Made by a program: the position numbers and the translations under genes | The notes under the pieces: generated by a model | Told to the model about the DNA's origin: nothing | The model's database searches: none | What the model saw: only the letters and a program-made list of their open reading frames with translations | In this document: piece after piece, positions 39,301 to 49,937 of the stretch | How the letters are laid out: each line of letters begins with the position of its first letter | Position numbering within the stretch: the first letter of the stretch is position 1 | Assembly (NCBI RefSeq): GCF_021155765.1 | Contig: NC_060112.1 | Span: 12,090,001-12,154,000, forward strand | Reading direction: 5' to 3' | Origin: Diprion similis | Lineage: Eukaryota; Arthropoda; Insecta; Hymenoptera; Diprionidae | DNA length: 64,000 bases

Positions 39301-41866
39301 TCGCTTGGAGATTTCCCCTGGGTTTGGCGCCGAGGATCGCCAGGTTCACGTTTGCTTTTCGTCCGTCGATTATGGGGTTTGGATCCTTGCAAGCTCGTTC
39401 TGCCGCCGGTCTGTCACCCATTATAACCTGCGTTTGAACAATTTTTACATCAGCGATTGCAGTTTCCACAGTTGGATATTAATTAACTGAACATTAAGCT
39501 GCCTGCAATTGTGTTACGCATATGAATAAATGTTTTTTTAATAAACATTTTCGTTAAAGAATAAAATATTGCTTGATATTCTATACCATTGTTAAAACAA
39601 TTGAATGTAGTCTGCGATACTTATGCACACTGTTAAAAAATTCCTACATTATATTGAAAGTTTTATGCGAATAAATTTACTATACAATATAGAGTAAATG
39701 AAAATTATTTTTAGTGGATTTTTATATATATTTTCTTACAATAAAACATTTTTATCGCAAATTTAAGGCAAATACATGGTAATTTACGTCGCTACATAGA
39801 ATTTGTAATTTTGCAAGCTGATTTCGTAATTTTCACAACTCTTTTGTAGAGTAAATTGTGTGGGAAAATTCACAATCATTTTTGACAGTGTAGACAGGAT
39901 TTAGACCCCTTTAGCCGCGTTTATGGTATACCGGAAATGATATCCTTGAGGATAAAAAGCGGAGGACTCTCGATTACCATATTATCTGTAACGCAAGCGA
40001 GTTGTTCGCAAGCGGCGTCTTATCCAGCACAAAAAGCGTAAAAGTGGAATTCTGTATCTCTGTATACATGAATAAGTGGTTTCAAATTAGCATTGCACAG
40101 TTGTCGCTTGTTTTAACAGCTGTTTAGGCGTTACCGCGGCTGCGAAACTCGACATTTGGAAAGCAACCCACATAACAGCATATATTCAACAGCCGCCGGG
40201 GAAGAACTTTGGTATCGATTCTATCGAACGGAACTATTAATGATTAAATAAGAAAAAAAAAATGACGTAAATATCGAAGTATCGGTCCATTGTTTATTTT
40301 TTATTTGTTGTCAGTTCTGGAAATAGTTTCGCGCACATTTTATACATATAGATAGGTATATGCTATCACAGTAGATTGAATTTTATCGAATATATTTTGT
40401 ACTCGAATTATCTACGTAGAATCTATGAAACTTGTGTATTCGTGAATGTATTCCATTACATATTATATCTTCATATAATATGCGAACGATAATGAAATTT
40501 TACTTGATAAAAACCTGACTAAATCACCAAAGTTAGAGTTTAAACTGTTTAAATAGGTTGTTAAAAATTCGAAATTGGTGAAAAAATTGCAACGATTAAC
40601 TCGAATACTCTTTTCTTGATAGAAGACTCTCTTAGCTTTTGCTGCAGTCACCGAAATTCATTTGGCAAAAATTTAAAGTTTCTAAATTTTATTGTACAGT
40701 CAATGAGACATTTTGAGATTATTTTTTGGTGAATTCCATGAGTTAGAGGGAATTATTAAAAGTGCTTTTGCAACGATCCTGATTTATGCGCGTGTAAAAT
40801 AAAACCAATGAGAATATAATTGGGGTAGTATAGATACATCCCTTGTATTTTAGAGAAAAGTAAAACAAACGTGACTTAGTGTCTAGGTAGATTATAATCT
40901 CGGGAGTGAAGCCGTAAATGTGATAATACGCTAGATCGCGTAACTGTTCAGACTCAACGACAGTATATTATACGGATACAACGCGAAGAGAGACGAACCA
41001 CCTGGATAAAGGAGATTTAAACCTGCGCCAATTGTATCGTTTTGATTCTGTGTATTTCAAAATATTTCCAGCTTTGTAAGTGAAAAGTTGATAAAAAAAA
41101 AAAAAAAAGAAGAGTTTATTAAACTGACAAATTTCACACAATGTATTTCTTCAAGGCTGAAAATATTTTCAAAACATTCAGAAATCGAAAATAAATTTGT
41201 GGCATAGTTTTTGGTATGCTTTGAAAAATATCCTCAGATTCATAAAATACAAAATAAAAAATTATATTTCGAAAAGCCAACCCCTCAAAATTTATTCTAA
41301 AATAAATTCTGATCTTATTGTTGACTTCCAATATTACCCCTGATTTTTAACGATTTCTGCCGTTTTAGTAGGTTTTCACTGATTTTCGAATTACACTATA
41401 GAATCACAAAAAAATCACTGAGAATCACCTGAAACACTGATAAGTTAGAAATCACTAAAATGTTAACCCACGATTTCCAATGATTTCATTGTTCACGATT
41501 CAAAGAATATTTCATCCGTACAACAATTCCGTTGATCAACAATTCCTCTCCTAATTTACTTTTTTTTTTTCAAAAAAATCTCAATTCCCGATGAATACTC
41601 ACAAAACCATAACCTCTGCTTTTCCCCGTCTGTCTATCGGTGATGACGACGGCCTCTTCGATGTCGCCGTAGACGTTGAAATGTTCCCTCAAACTTTTGT
41701 CGGTGGTGTGATAAGGCAGTCCTCCGACGAAGAGTTTCGTCCATGTCGTGTCTTTTTGCTGCGGCGTTACTCCGGCCAATGCACCCAATCCTGATACCAA
41801 TTCTTCCGGTCCCGGGGCACCAACCGCCCCAACGGCACCAAGGCCAGCTGCTCCAGGCATCAACAT
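13514..41866 (-). CDS. RBM24: RBM24/RBM38/SUP-12-type RNA-binding protein, complete (274 aa)
   Basis: Five coding exons join with matching phases: 41603-41866 (phase 0 out), 39301-39427 (1), 32688-32748 (2), 16061-16287 (1) and 13514-13659. Residues 44-121 form one RRM with RNP2 LFVGGL and RNP1 RGYGFV. The region from [20 protein letters not shown] to [20 protein letters not shown] is very close to vertebrate RBM24/RBM38 and worm SUP-12. Even the exon break inside RNP1 (GYGF|V) is at the place I recall for vertebrate RBM24. The middle holds [11 protein letters not shown] and [11 protein letters not shown]. The tail is Ala/Tyr-rich and ends EARLQ, comparable to the RBM24 C-terminus. The N-terminus carries an Ala/Gly/Val-rich leader of about 35 aa. 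Family role: binds GU-rich RNA and controls alternative splicing and mRNA stability or translation, notably in muscle. The start chosen is the first ATG after an in-frame stop. Confidence 0.93.
13660..16060 (-). other. RBM24-type intron 4
   Basis: 2.4-kb AT-rich intron. ORFs such as 15572-15976 have no domain and strongly AT-biased composition. Nothing supportable was seen. Confidence 0.75.
16061..16287 (-). CDS. RBM24: RBM24-type coding exon 4 (Ala-rich region)
   Basis: Acceptor TGTTGCAG|A precedes 16287 and donor CGCTG|GTACGT follows 16061; phase is 2 in and 1 out. It encodes [19 protein letters not shown] and then several short Ala runs with FYEYQN and YPYSSAAAA. Low-complexity Ala/Tyr sequence is usual for the C-terminal half of this family. 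Confidence 0.92.
17675..17700. repeat. ACTTT pentanucleotide repeat
   Basis: Five consecutive TTTAC/ACTTT units. Confidence 0.85.
17860..17876. repeat. G17 homopolymer
   Basis: Seventeen consecutive G followed by AGGG. This is highly unusual in this AT-rich context and able to form a G-quadruplex on the plus strand. Confidence 0.9.
18248..18335 (-). CDS. Possible alternative terminal coding exon of the RBM24-type gene
   Basis: A GC-rich patch on the minus strand begins after a good acceptor (CATTTCCAG). It stays open for 29 codons in exactly the phase needed after mini-exon 3 (phase 2), starting [11 protein letters not shown] and ending at TAA 18248-18250. It would replace the Ala-rich tail. 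There is no homology support and chance is a real possibility. Confidence 0.15.
20275..20660. other. GC/CpG-rich island in intron 3
   Basis: Compositionally distinct from the AT-rich surroundings, with many CG dinucleotides and mixed, non-repetitive sequence. Overlapping 93-aa ORFs on both strands have no domain. Candidate enhancer or non-coding transcript; no direct evidence. Confidence 0.35.
23090..23345. other. GC/CpG-rich island in intron 3
   Basis: Dense CG dinucleotides (GCGCGAAATGAGCTTCGCGA, GGCGCCGGCGCGGGCGG) directly after a CT repeat (23040-23060). It contains a self-complementary stretch around CTTCGCGACGAAG. Possible regulatory element. Confidence 0.35.
26370..26405. repeat. GA-rich microsatellite
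   Basis: GAGAAAGAGAGA-type repeat ending in GAGAGCGG. GAGA tracts can bind GAGA factor in insects. Confidence 0.85.
26711..26738. repeat. CTTGC pentanucleotide repeat
   Basis: Four to five CTTGC units inside a GC-richer island (26.44-26.83 kb). Confidence 0.85.
28383..28490 (-). mobile_element. 5'-truncated non-LTR retrotransposon (LINE) 3' end
   Basis: On the minus strand the segment reads GAGGACTTTGTCCTACGGCC, then TATTTAATAAAATTAC, and ends in tandem ATTAC units. This layout (short unique 3' UTR, AATAAA, pentamer tail) is that of insect LINE 3' ends, especially R1/LOA/Jockey-like types as I recall them. No reverse transcriptase remains. Confidence 0.45.
30301..30336. repeat. TA dinucleotide microsatellite
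   Basis: Pure (TA)n, followed by TGTGTG. A similar one lies at 30715-30735. Confidence 0.9.
32688..32748 (-). CDS. RBM24: RBM24-type coding exon 3 (61-nt mini-exon)
   Basis: Acceptor CTTTTCAG|CG precedes 32748 and donor ATGG|GTGAGT follows 32688; phase is 1 in and 2 out. It encodes [20 protein letters not shown], matching the post-RRM segment of insect and vertebrate homologues. It is isolated between introns of 6.6 and 16.4 kb and is too short to appear as an ORF. Confidence 0.88.
33096..33151. other. Two mutually exclusive hairpins followed by a T-run
   Basis: AAAAGGTCGTAAG (33096-33108) pairs with CTTACGGCCTTTT (33115-33127) around a 6-nt loop, 13 bp with one G-T. The same right arm, GCCTTTTGT, also pairs with ACAAAAGGGC about 11 nt later. 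A T10-11 run follows near 33157-33168. The function is unknown. Confidence 0.45.
33171..33417. repeat. TAGATACGACC short-repeat cluster
   Basis: GGTAGATACGACC occurs at 33242-33254 and 33405-33417. The inverse CGTATCTA is at 33171-33178, with a one-mismatch inverse, CGTATCTG, at 33306-33313. The orientation alternates. The two direct copies share further bases downstream (ending CTGAT), so the unit may be about 40 bp. Confidence 0.6.
39301..39427 (-). CDS. RBM24: RBM24-type coding exon 2 (end of RRM)
   Basis: Acceptor ACGCAG|GTT is above 39427 and donor GCGA|GTGAGT follows 39301. It encodes [20 protein letters not shown] then [18 protein letters not shown], the most strongly conserved block of this family. 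Confidence 0.93.
39428..41602 (-). other. RBM24-type intron 1
   Basis: 2.2-kb AT-rich intron. From 41390 to 41480 it contains a stretch of degenerate GAAATCACT-type units seen at several other places in the window. No coding sequence. Confidence 0.75.
41603..41866 (-). CDS. RBM24: RBM24-type coding exon 1 (leader and most of the RRM)
   Basis: ATG is at 41864-41866; the same frame upstream has a TGA within about 45 bases. The exon encodes 88 aa, [10 protein letters not shown] through SRGYGF. Donor TTTT|GTGAGT follows 41603. If a splice acceptor lies just above 41866, a longer N-terminus from an upstream exon is possible. Confidence 0.88.
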
Positions 41867-44800
41867 TCTCAAAATTTTGAAAGTTTTTTTCTTAAACTTA
41901 TTTCACAAGAAATTCCTCCCCGTATTTTCTTCTTTTTTCTTTCTTTATTTATTTATGCTTCTTCTTAGCGTATATTAATATCACAGACAATTGGGCACGT
42001 AGCACGGAATGATTTCTGTAACAGAAATAATTACAAACTTTTCAAATAATTAATATTCTTTGCAAAGTCTGTTACCGCCTTGTAGAGACGAGACAGAATG
42101 CAACTTTTTGCAAATAATTTCTCAATTTTCATTGACTCCATAGCAAAACGTACTTACTCAATCGAATAAAAATTTCTCGATCTAATTTGGCGGTGTAAAA
42201 AAATTTAAGAATAAGAATATTGAGTTTTCAAGGGTTTCAAAGAAACAGAACGCATTATGCATTTCTTTCTGTTCAACGCTGCCTCTTGTTCTGTAGATTA
42301 CAAAGAAACGAAAGACGGAAATCTCGATCCTTTGAAAAATTTATCATGCCTATAAAAGCCTCTTGAGTCGGGACCAAATTTCGAAAATCTATAATTTTAT
42401 TGTATTCCGTTCTATCTTTTACCTTTCTTTTCTAATTTGCCTCATCCCGGATGCCCGCCAATTTTTTCAAAAATAAATAACCACTCGCCTCGGCCGTCAA
42501 TGCGTAAAAATTAATAGTGAAAATAACTGTGCGAAATACGGTCGAGATTTCTAGCGCTGCTTTCGGACAATAATTTTATACCCAGTTGGCGAATTCTGGA
42601 TCTATATTTACCGCTGCACGTGCCCCTAATATAATATGTATAGCTCAACTTTAACTCCTCGTTCCCCAGACTCGTGTGCATACATATAGTATGTATGTGT
42701 AACGTGTAACGCGTGCGATTCTCAATAATTACTCAACGATTCGCAACGCAATTTGTATCACACGCTACAGGTTCGAATTTCAAAATTCGCTCCATCAAAC
42801 CCACGTTTCAATAATGAATAGAAACAGAATAAAATAGAAACAGAATTTCGGCGTCTGAATTATTTCGAAATTTAAGACCAACATCTCAAACCTGCGAAAA
42901 AGAAGTCAAAATTTATGGCGAATACAAAAGTTTTCGGCTTTTTGTGGCACGTATGTATCGAAAACGTGAAATCATCAACGAATCACGTATTATACTTACA
43001 CGTAATAATATTAAAATTATGAATTATGAAATTAGGTACGAAGTGCTTCAGCGTTGAAAAATATCAGCAAAAAAGAATTTTTTTTTATACACTAACAACG
43101 TAATGTATGCACAAGTAAATTCGAATTAGATTATATTCATACAGAGAATGTTTGAAAGATGGAAAATTAACGTATTTAGTTACACATGCTAAACTTAAAT
43201 TTAAGACAGCAATTACTGGGCGTCTCATGTTATGAATAAAAATTAGATTCTTGCAATGGATAAAATGACTTTGTTTAAAGCTACAAACATTTATAATAAC
43301 TTCCTCAAGCGAAAACTTTCCAGTAAGAAAAGACTCGGTTTACGTACATACATTGTACTGCAAGACTCGAGTTTTAATTCTCTATTGAAGAAAAAAGAGT
43401 TTATTTAAGATTATTATTTTTCATAACGAAGAGTTTTTACGCAGCTGTTAGAATTTTATCAATATATTCTCCCCGTGTCCTGGATACTGCGATCGAAAAA
43501 AAAAAAAAAAAAAAATTTGCATGTACAGGAAGAATCGATGGCGTAATTCAAGCTGCACCTCCGTCCGGAAGCGTTTACTCGAAATTTATAAACCCGTAAG
43601 TCTAGTTTTGAAGGGTCGTTTAGGCGAAGATGAACATGAGTGCTTTGCAGACTTTACAAGCGTTCCACGTATGCGAGGAAAAAATTAGATGAAAATGAAA
43701 TTAGAATGTGAAACAATAGGCATTATTTTTCCCTCCACATAAGAAGTGCGAATTAGGAACTCTGTGATTTCGCCATAATTTTTCCTAGGCTGTAAATATT
43801 TCTTCAAGTATTATAGTCGCTTTTCGAATTCTCTATGAATTTGTTTGAGTATCGTCGTCTTGCAGCGCTAGAAACTCGTTTACGCAATAAAAAACATACG
43901 AGTTTGTAGAAGGATAATGACTGGCGAATTTTCAGAAGCAAGAGAACCAAACAATTTTTGAATAAACGTTCAACGTCCTCGTTTACATCCATCAAAAATC
44001 AGATAACATTATTCAGCTCCAGTTTAACTATTCTACTATTTCATCGCAAGTTTTTGACCAGATTTATTCTAATTTTGAAAAAGATTAGAGTTTTCGAACC
44101 CCCGAGATTTTTTTCCAATCCACGACCTTGTGATCCTTGAAGAGATTACTTTTAAGGTTTTTCAAAATACGTATATCGATTATTATCAAAAATATAATGA
44201 ATTCACGGCTGGTAAAAGTAATCAGAAAAGTAAATTTCAAACTTGAAGAAACTCTTTCGAAAGTGACTGAGCAGAGTTAATTATTGTACGATAATTGGAC
44301 AAAAAGTGTTATTCATATTCCTATTTCCAATCACGTCGCTGTAACCGGGTTTTCCTCGTTTTTCAGGTATTTTTCCGAATTTCGAAAATTGATCACAGTA
44401 CACGATACATAGTAAATGACATGCAAGTGAACAATAAATCTGATTTACATATTTATTGTCTTCTCGGCCGAAACATTTTGATACAAAAACAATGAACAAT
44501 GTATGTGATCACTGTTGATTGTCCACAATCAATCGGAAGCTGATTTTCTGTTCTAAACCTATCCAAAAAAAATCTGGTCTATAAGTGGATACAACTTGTG
44601 AAAAAAATTATGCAACCAAATTTTTTATATTCTAAAAACAATTACGAGCGAAAAATTAATTCAAGTGACTATTTCCTGAAAAAATTGACAACGAGTAACT
44701 CCGTTAAAAAAAAGTAACCAACAGTAAGAAAACTGACTGTCCTTCAGGTACCCTGAAAATTGTAAAACTCGGTGCATTTACGAGGTTGCAGGGGAGTTTC

Positions 44801-46871
44801 GAGTTCAGAACAGGACCATAAACTGGTCGCCCGTTCCAACGGTACTTTTCGAAATACTCTTTGTCTACCCTTAGCGCTCAGGCTTCGCTCACATACAGAA
44901 GAAAACGTCCGTTACACTGCGTCCTGCAGGTATAACGCTGTTTTGCAATGCAGAGCCAGAGATGAAGGGAGGGTGGGAGGAAGGGAGGAAGGGAGGAAGG
45001 GAGGAAATGGGGGGAGAACCTCTCATTGTAGCGGCGGCACGAGTATTCGCCACGGCTCGGGGCCCCAGGAAGGGTACGACGGGCCCTACGGCCCAGAATT
45101 CTCCCCTGCTCTGTTCCACCACCCCATTCGAATCCCCGAACGGCAGCTGCAGAACCGGTGCACACTGTGTATAATCATACATGTATTGTGTAGTGTCGTA
45201 GTACTGGATAAAAGCCCTCGGTGGATTTCTCATCGAATACCTTCTATGTACCAGCCATACGCGACGATATACGAGAAGCGCTGCGCTATCGTAAGTACCT
45301 TCCTACCTGACTATTACCGTGAAAACTTTTGCTCGAGGAAAATCAACCGCTTTATCAGAGGACGAAAACACCGCGACTTTAAGAAGGAGAAATTAGACTA
45401 AGAAGAAACTGTCTACCGACACTAAGGGTTAAGACAAGGGGGTCGATTACTTAAGAAGGTCATAAGTTCACACAGTGCTTGTGGTAATCGAACGATGGAT
45501 GACTGGATAGTCGTTGAAATAACCAGAAATCAATTTAGGTATTACCAAATCGTTGGAAGCCATTGCAAATGATTTGTAATCGTTTGATAACGCTCAAGAA
45601 ATCGCATTGAAATCGTTGTGAGTTTTGCACCTGGACGATAGATGATTTTAATTCGTTAATATTCTATTGATTTCTACCTTGTCATGAGCTTTCGTGTGAT
45701 TCTATCTAATCCGGAAATCATTGGATAACCGCTTGGAACCCTCAGAAATCAATTAAAATCACATGATCCGGTAGACATCGATAGAAAACACTAGAAATGA
45801 TTGGGTATGAATTGAAACCATTCATTCAATTTTCTAACGAATGGGCTCGTTGGGGTTGAAAACTCGTACGGAATTCATCACTTATTTTCTATTATACTAA
45901 AGGATTACGATGAACCCGTTCAACTATGTCTTGAAAAAGCTGTTACGAATTACAGAAACGAGATTTCGTAACTACATGCTCGTTTCTACTTGAAGCTGAA
46001 TTAATTCGGGGCGATACACGCGATTTCAAGTAATTCCACATCCTTTAATTAGGCATCTAGATTTGATTAGCTACAACGAGTTCACAAAATTCACCAAATT
46101 CCAGAGTGATTTTAAATATTGTCTATAGCTTATTGATTTCAATCGATTGGAAATATATTCTGTTACACAATTTCGAATCTCATCCACCGATTTTGAATAT
46201 TTCCCGCCGATTTCACACGGAATAATCACCAAGTTTGTATTACATAGTTTTTTGATTCTACGTCGAGCCTGGCCGAGAATAAGAAGAAAACGAGGCGAAA
46301 TTAAAGGCTGACGAGAGGAGAAAACAGATGTTTGCAAGCGTTGGGCTGCCACAGCAGTCCTGACGGGTTGGTAATGTGCCGAGAAACTAACACTATTTAT
46401 ACAATCAAGGCTGAGTGGGCGCGAGGTGGTGAACGAAAAATCTACCGAGCGATGCAAGCCGGCCAAAATTCGTCTAGACGATCAGGTCGAATGGAACAAG
46501 CGAGTTTGGAAATCGAGTTGGTATCGTGACGATGATTTTGTAGACAGCGGTCGACGGCAGATATTACCGGCGCGAATCCGACCGGATGGCGGTTCTATTT
46601 TTGAAACTTTGTAGCCACATCCAAGGATGTGTCGAATACGATTTCGGCTCTTCAGCGCGCCTGAGAAACGCCGATTTCCTCGATCTTCTGCAGTCTTCGA
46701 TGTTCGTTTTACGATTCTGAAGTCGCGGATTTCGCGATTTTCGAGACGAGCCGGTATTTAAATTCATATCCGCGCGTCGATCGGCAGATCGGTCTGATTG
46801 CGAGGGAAATTAAGAGATAAACGATGTAAAATCTGAGGTACATTCACTGTCAATTGTTGAATATCACTCAC
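41867..46871. other. Region upstream of the RBM24 start, probable 5' intron
   Basis: No gene supported. A GC-rich stretch at about 44.87-45.18 kb includes an AGGAAGGG minisatellite (44960-45012) and a 209-codon plus-strand ORF without domains. From 45.53 to 45.82 kb there are degenerate GAAATCATTGG-type units. Confidence 0.5.
44960..45012. repeat. GGAAGGGA minisatellite
   Basis: Tandem GGAGGAAG/GGAAGGGA units, purine-only on the plus strand for about 50 bp. Confidence 0.85.
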
Positions 46872-47060
46872 CTTTTTCTTCGACGAGTTGCGAGTTGAAA
46901 CAGTCAGCCAAATTCGAGAGAATATAACAACAATGTAGAAAATGAAAGGAAAATAGAATCGGTAGAGGGTAAGAGAAACGGAAACAACACAGGGCTGAGT
47001 AAGTAAGTAATCCCCACACACACAACAATCGAGGCCGAGTATCGAAGACGCACGGTTTCA
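46872..47060 (-). promoter_or_regulatory. Candidate 5' UTR exon of the RBM24-type gene
   Basis: A near-consensus minus-strand donor, AAAAAG|GTGAGTG, ends at 46872. It lies in a region between two GC-richer patches (46.42-46.76 and 47.34-47.53 kb). The RBM24 coding exon 1 is preceded by an in-frame stop and AT-rich sequence without a promoter motif, so an upstream leader exon is expected. The upstream limit given is arbitrary. Confidence 0.2.
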
Positions 47061-48895
47061 GGATCACGATTCAACAACAATATTTACGTTTGTAAATAAT
47101 AATTATACTAGTATACAACGAATTGCGACGGTCCTGGCAGATTATAAGGCGTGCATTTATTATATCTTGGCGATATGGGTATGTACACGGTGGTTGTTGC
47201 CGATTTTACTATTTTTATTTAAGTTTTTTTTTAAATTTAATTTATTTATTTAAGATGAAAAAATCACGTTTTTCACCGGCTTTGCTTTCGCCCAGTTTTT
47301 TTAACACCGACAGACGAACTAACGCCGTTTACTATTGTGTCTAGAACGTACAACAAACAACAACGCGCGACACGGTCGAGCGTCCACGTGCGAGTGCGAA
47401 CAATTTTCTGGCCAGGCTTACCCGACGCTTCGGTTTTACGCTCAGAGAACTCTGTGCGCGTCTCGGCCAGCGGCGTAGCTATTACAAGATTCGCCAGCGC
47501 CGCCGGAAAATCTCCAAACTTCACCATTGAGGGAAATCGGGATCGGCTTGAAATTAAGAAGATGCTACTGTCCGTTTTTACCGACCGAGGTAAATTTCTA
47601 GTGAGAAAAAAAATTCACTTTTTGTGTTTAGCGGGAAAACTTTTAACTAACTATCTTTGAAACAAAGTTTGGTATGATAGAATTGATATTATTTTTAATA
47701 TTTTGGGTAAGATTATAGATTTTTTTGCTTGACTGTTCTAACTTATGATTGCAAATGTTGAAGGTAATTGAATTTGAGTGGTTTCGCTGTACAATATATT
47801 TTACAGCAATTTAGTCTGATGATAATATTTTCTATCAGTGCTGATTTTCATTGTTGCCACTTTATTTCAACCTGATATGCAATTATGTTTGCACTTCCAG
47901 CATGAGGATTTCGGCATCAATGTATCACCAATTACCGGAAACTACTGACAGCAAGGTTATTCGAAAATCCTCGCATCCGTTGCGGCTTGTCGATTATAAT
48001 TAATTTTTCTGTGTGTAAAAAGTGAAGTCAGTATCTCTCGATCTCTTTCTAACTCTCTGACAAGTCTACGGTTGGTCCTTTTCAACTAAACAAGCAGTGT
48101 CCAAAGCGGATTGTTATTCCTACCGCATCACGCACTTCTGACACACTCGTATCTGTGTCGACTGTGCGACAATTTGACTGACAATAATAGCTCATTTATT
48201 ACGTAGACGTATAACGACCAGATTTTTTTTTCCAACGTAACTTTTTTCTTTTCATTTTCATTTTTATTTTTTTTTCTGCTTTCGTAACGCGCGAAAAGTG
48301 TCGCGTGATTAACCGAACAATTCGAGCGGTTTTTTCACGCTGAATAGAACAACGAATACTATTGACTGCAATGCAAACGCACACAGAAACGATTTTCCGT
48401 CTATTTTTAAAAGCAGCGTGTCTTTATCTTGGACGTTCTGAATAATCGTCGGGTATTTGCATGTCCAGTAACTATCTGAACTGAAGAAATTTTAATGGTA
48501 GCACAAACTCGTAAACGCATCTGCACACGATGTTTCCTAAATTGATAACATATACGGCTTAAGATAATTCGTACTGTGGAATATTATTCGAATATTGATA
48601 TTTGCATGAAAAGAAGTTAAGATACCGAATTTTCAAAGACGAAAGATATTTTTCATAGAATTTTTAATTGTGGAAAATGTAATTATACAAAATTCAAGAC
48701 GTAGAACGGCCCAAGTATAATTGAAAACCAAATGTTTTCTATTTTTTACGTTTATACACTTTGACTTATCTCGACTTTCTACATCTTGAAATTCGGTACG
48801 ATCCATTTTTTGGTAAATATAGATTCTATCAATCTAACTACACGTTTACCTGAATCTGTTTTGGGAAATATGAAATTAATATAATGAAAATATTA
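47061..48895. other. Intergenic or upstream sequence
   Basis: A CG-rich patch at about 47.34-47.53 kb contains overlapping domain-less ORFs on both strands and a minus-strand donor-like GTCGG|GTAAGC near 47.42 kb. The rest is AT-rich with nothing supportable. Confidence 0.45.
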
Positions 48896-48899
48896 AAAG

Positions 48900-49443
48900 T
48901 CAGCTACGCCAATGCTTCTGCTCTCCAATCCAAACTGCCAATCCCTCCCCCCAAACCGACGACTTGCTCACCCCACTCCTAGACCGTTTCAGTAGACTCT
49001 TCAACAACCTACAGTCCTCTTCATCTACGATATATCTCTTCGCGTCGTCTATCGTCTGCCAAGAATTCTTCTCATACAGATCCTCACGAATACTATCTTC
49101 GAAACCTGACGCACAATCATCGTTTATCTCGTAACTCACAGTCCTCGATGTAAGGATAAAAACGGCTATCTTCTGCTAAATTCGAAGCGCAAAACCAACC
49201 GACGAAGAAATAATTCCGCCATTAAATCGTTGCGCGTTAATTTACTGTAACCAGATGACTCAAAAGCTTGTTCCTTTTTAAAATGAGATACAAAAACGCT
49301 TCTTTATACTCCTCAGTTATTGCACTGTCCAAATCCTGGACGCTTGACTTCTGCCACTTCAAAGCACTTCTGTTCCAAAAAAGAATCCAGGCTAAATCGG
49401 TGCGATTGGACATTTCCACAAATTGGAAGCAATGACTGAACAT
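48900..49443 (-). CDS. Possible small two-exon gene or decayed element ORF (157 aa)
   Basis: Two neighbouring minus-strand ORFs join in frame through a 70-bp intron with GT and AG ends. Exon 1 is 49246-49443, starting at ATG (MFSHCFQFVEMSNRTDLAW). Exon 2 is 48900-49175 and ends QKHWRS. The second part is charged and not low-complexity (EDLYEKNSWQTIDDAKRYIV). No family is recognised. The composition of the block differs from the AT-rich surroundings. It could equally be chance, a pseudogene or a transposon remnant. Confidence 0.2.
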
Positions 49444-49500
49444 GAAACTGAATTTCAACCCAACTCACAAGTGTCAGCCTCGATTCACCCTCACTCGACT

Positions 49501-49613
49501 ACACGAATGCACCACATTTGCAGACCGGGTGTAGACTATCGGGAAGCTTATATTCACCCTGAGTCTTCAGCCTTGACCAATTGACCAATAACGAGGAGAC
49601 GACGATTGTCTTA

Positions 49614-49645
<32 letters not shown>

Positions 49646-49937
49646 CGTTCGGGTTTTGAGCGCGTTTTCATCAGTAGCTGCAGGGACATCCGGTAGTCCT
49701 TAAACCCCCGATAAAACTTACGGAGGATACTTGAGCTGGACCACTGGCTGCCGGTAGTCTAACGAACGTTGTGTACTAAAGACCCTCAGCAACTAAACAG
49801 CAAGTACACAGTAGAGTCTGCTCTCTACTGCACTCATTAGTCGTTGACCAAGGTTACGATCTCACTAGCTCCTTTTAATTGTCCTAGGCCCAGCTTCTCT
49901 TGACCCTGGCACGAATGCACCGTATGTTTGGACTGCC
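49501..49937. repeat. Pair of direct repeats about 411 bp apart
   Basis: CACGAATGCACC followed by similar bases occurs near 49502 and again near 49913. Element ends or a local duplication are possible. Confidence 0.4.
49614..49645. repeat. ATG trinucleotide repeat
   Basis: About ten ATG/TGA units in an otherwise non-repetitive stretch. Confidence 0.9.

Noticed and set aside
41870..41872. TTG start (two codons upstream) for the RBM24-type protein
   Set aside because: Not an ATG. The ATG at 41864-41866 is two codons downstream and is preceded by an in-frame stop.
44772..45401. Plus-strand ORF of 209 codons
   Set aside because: It spans an AGGAAGGG minisatellite, has no domain, and two other frames on the opposite strand are also open there because of the GC-rich composition.
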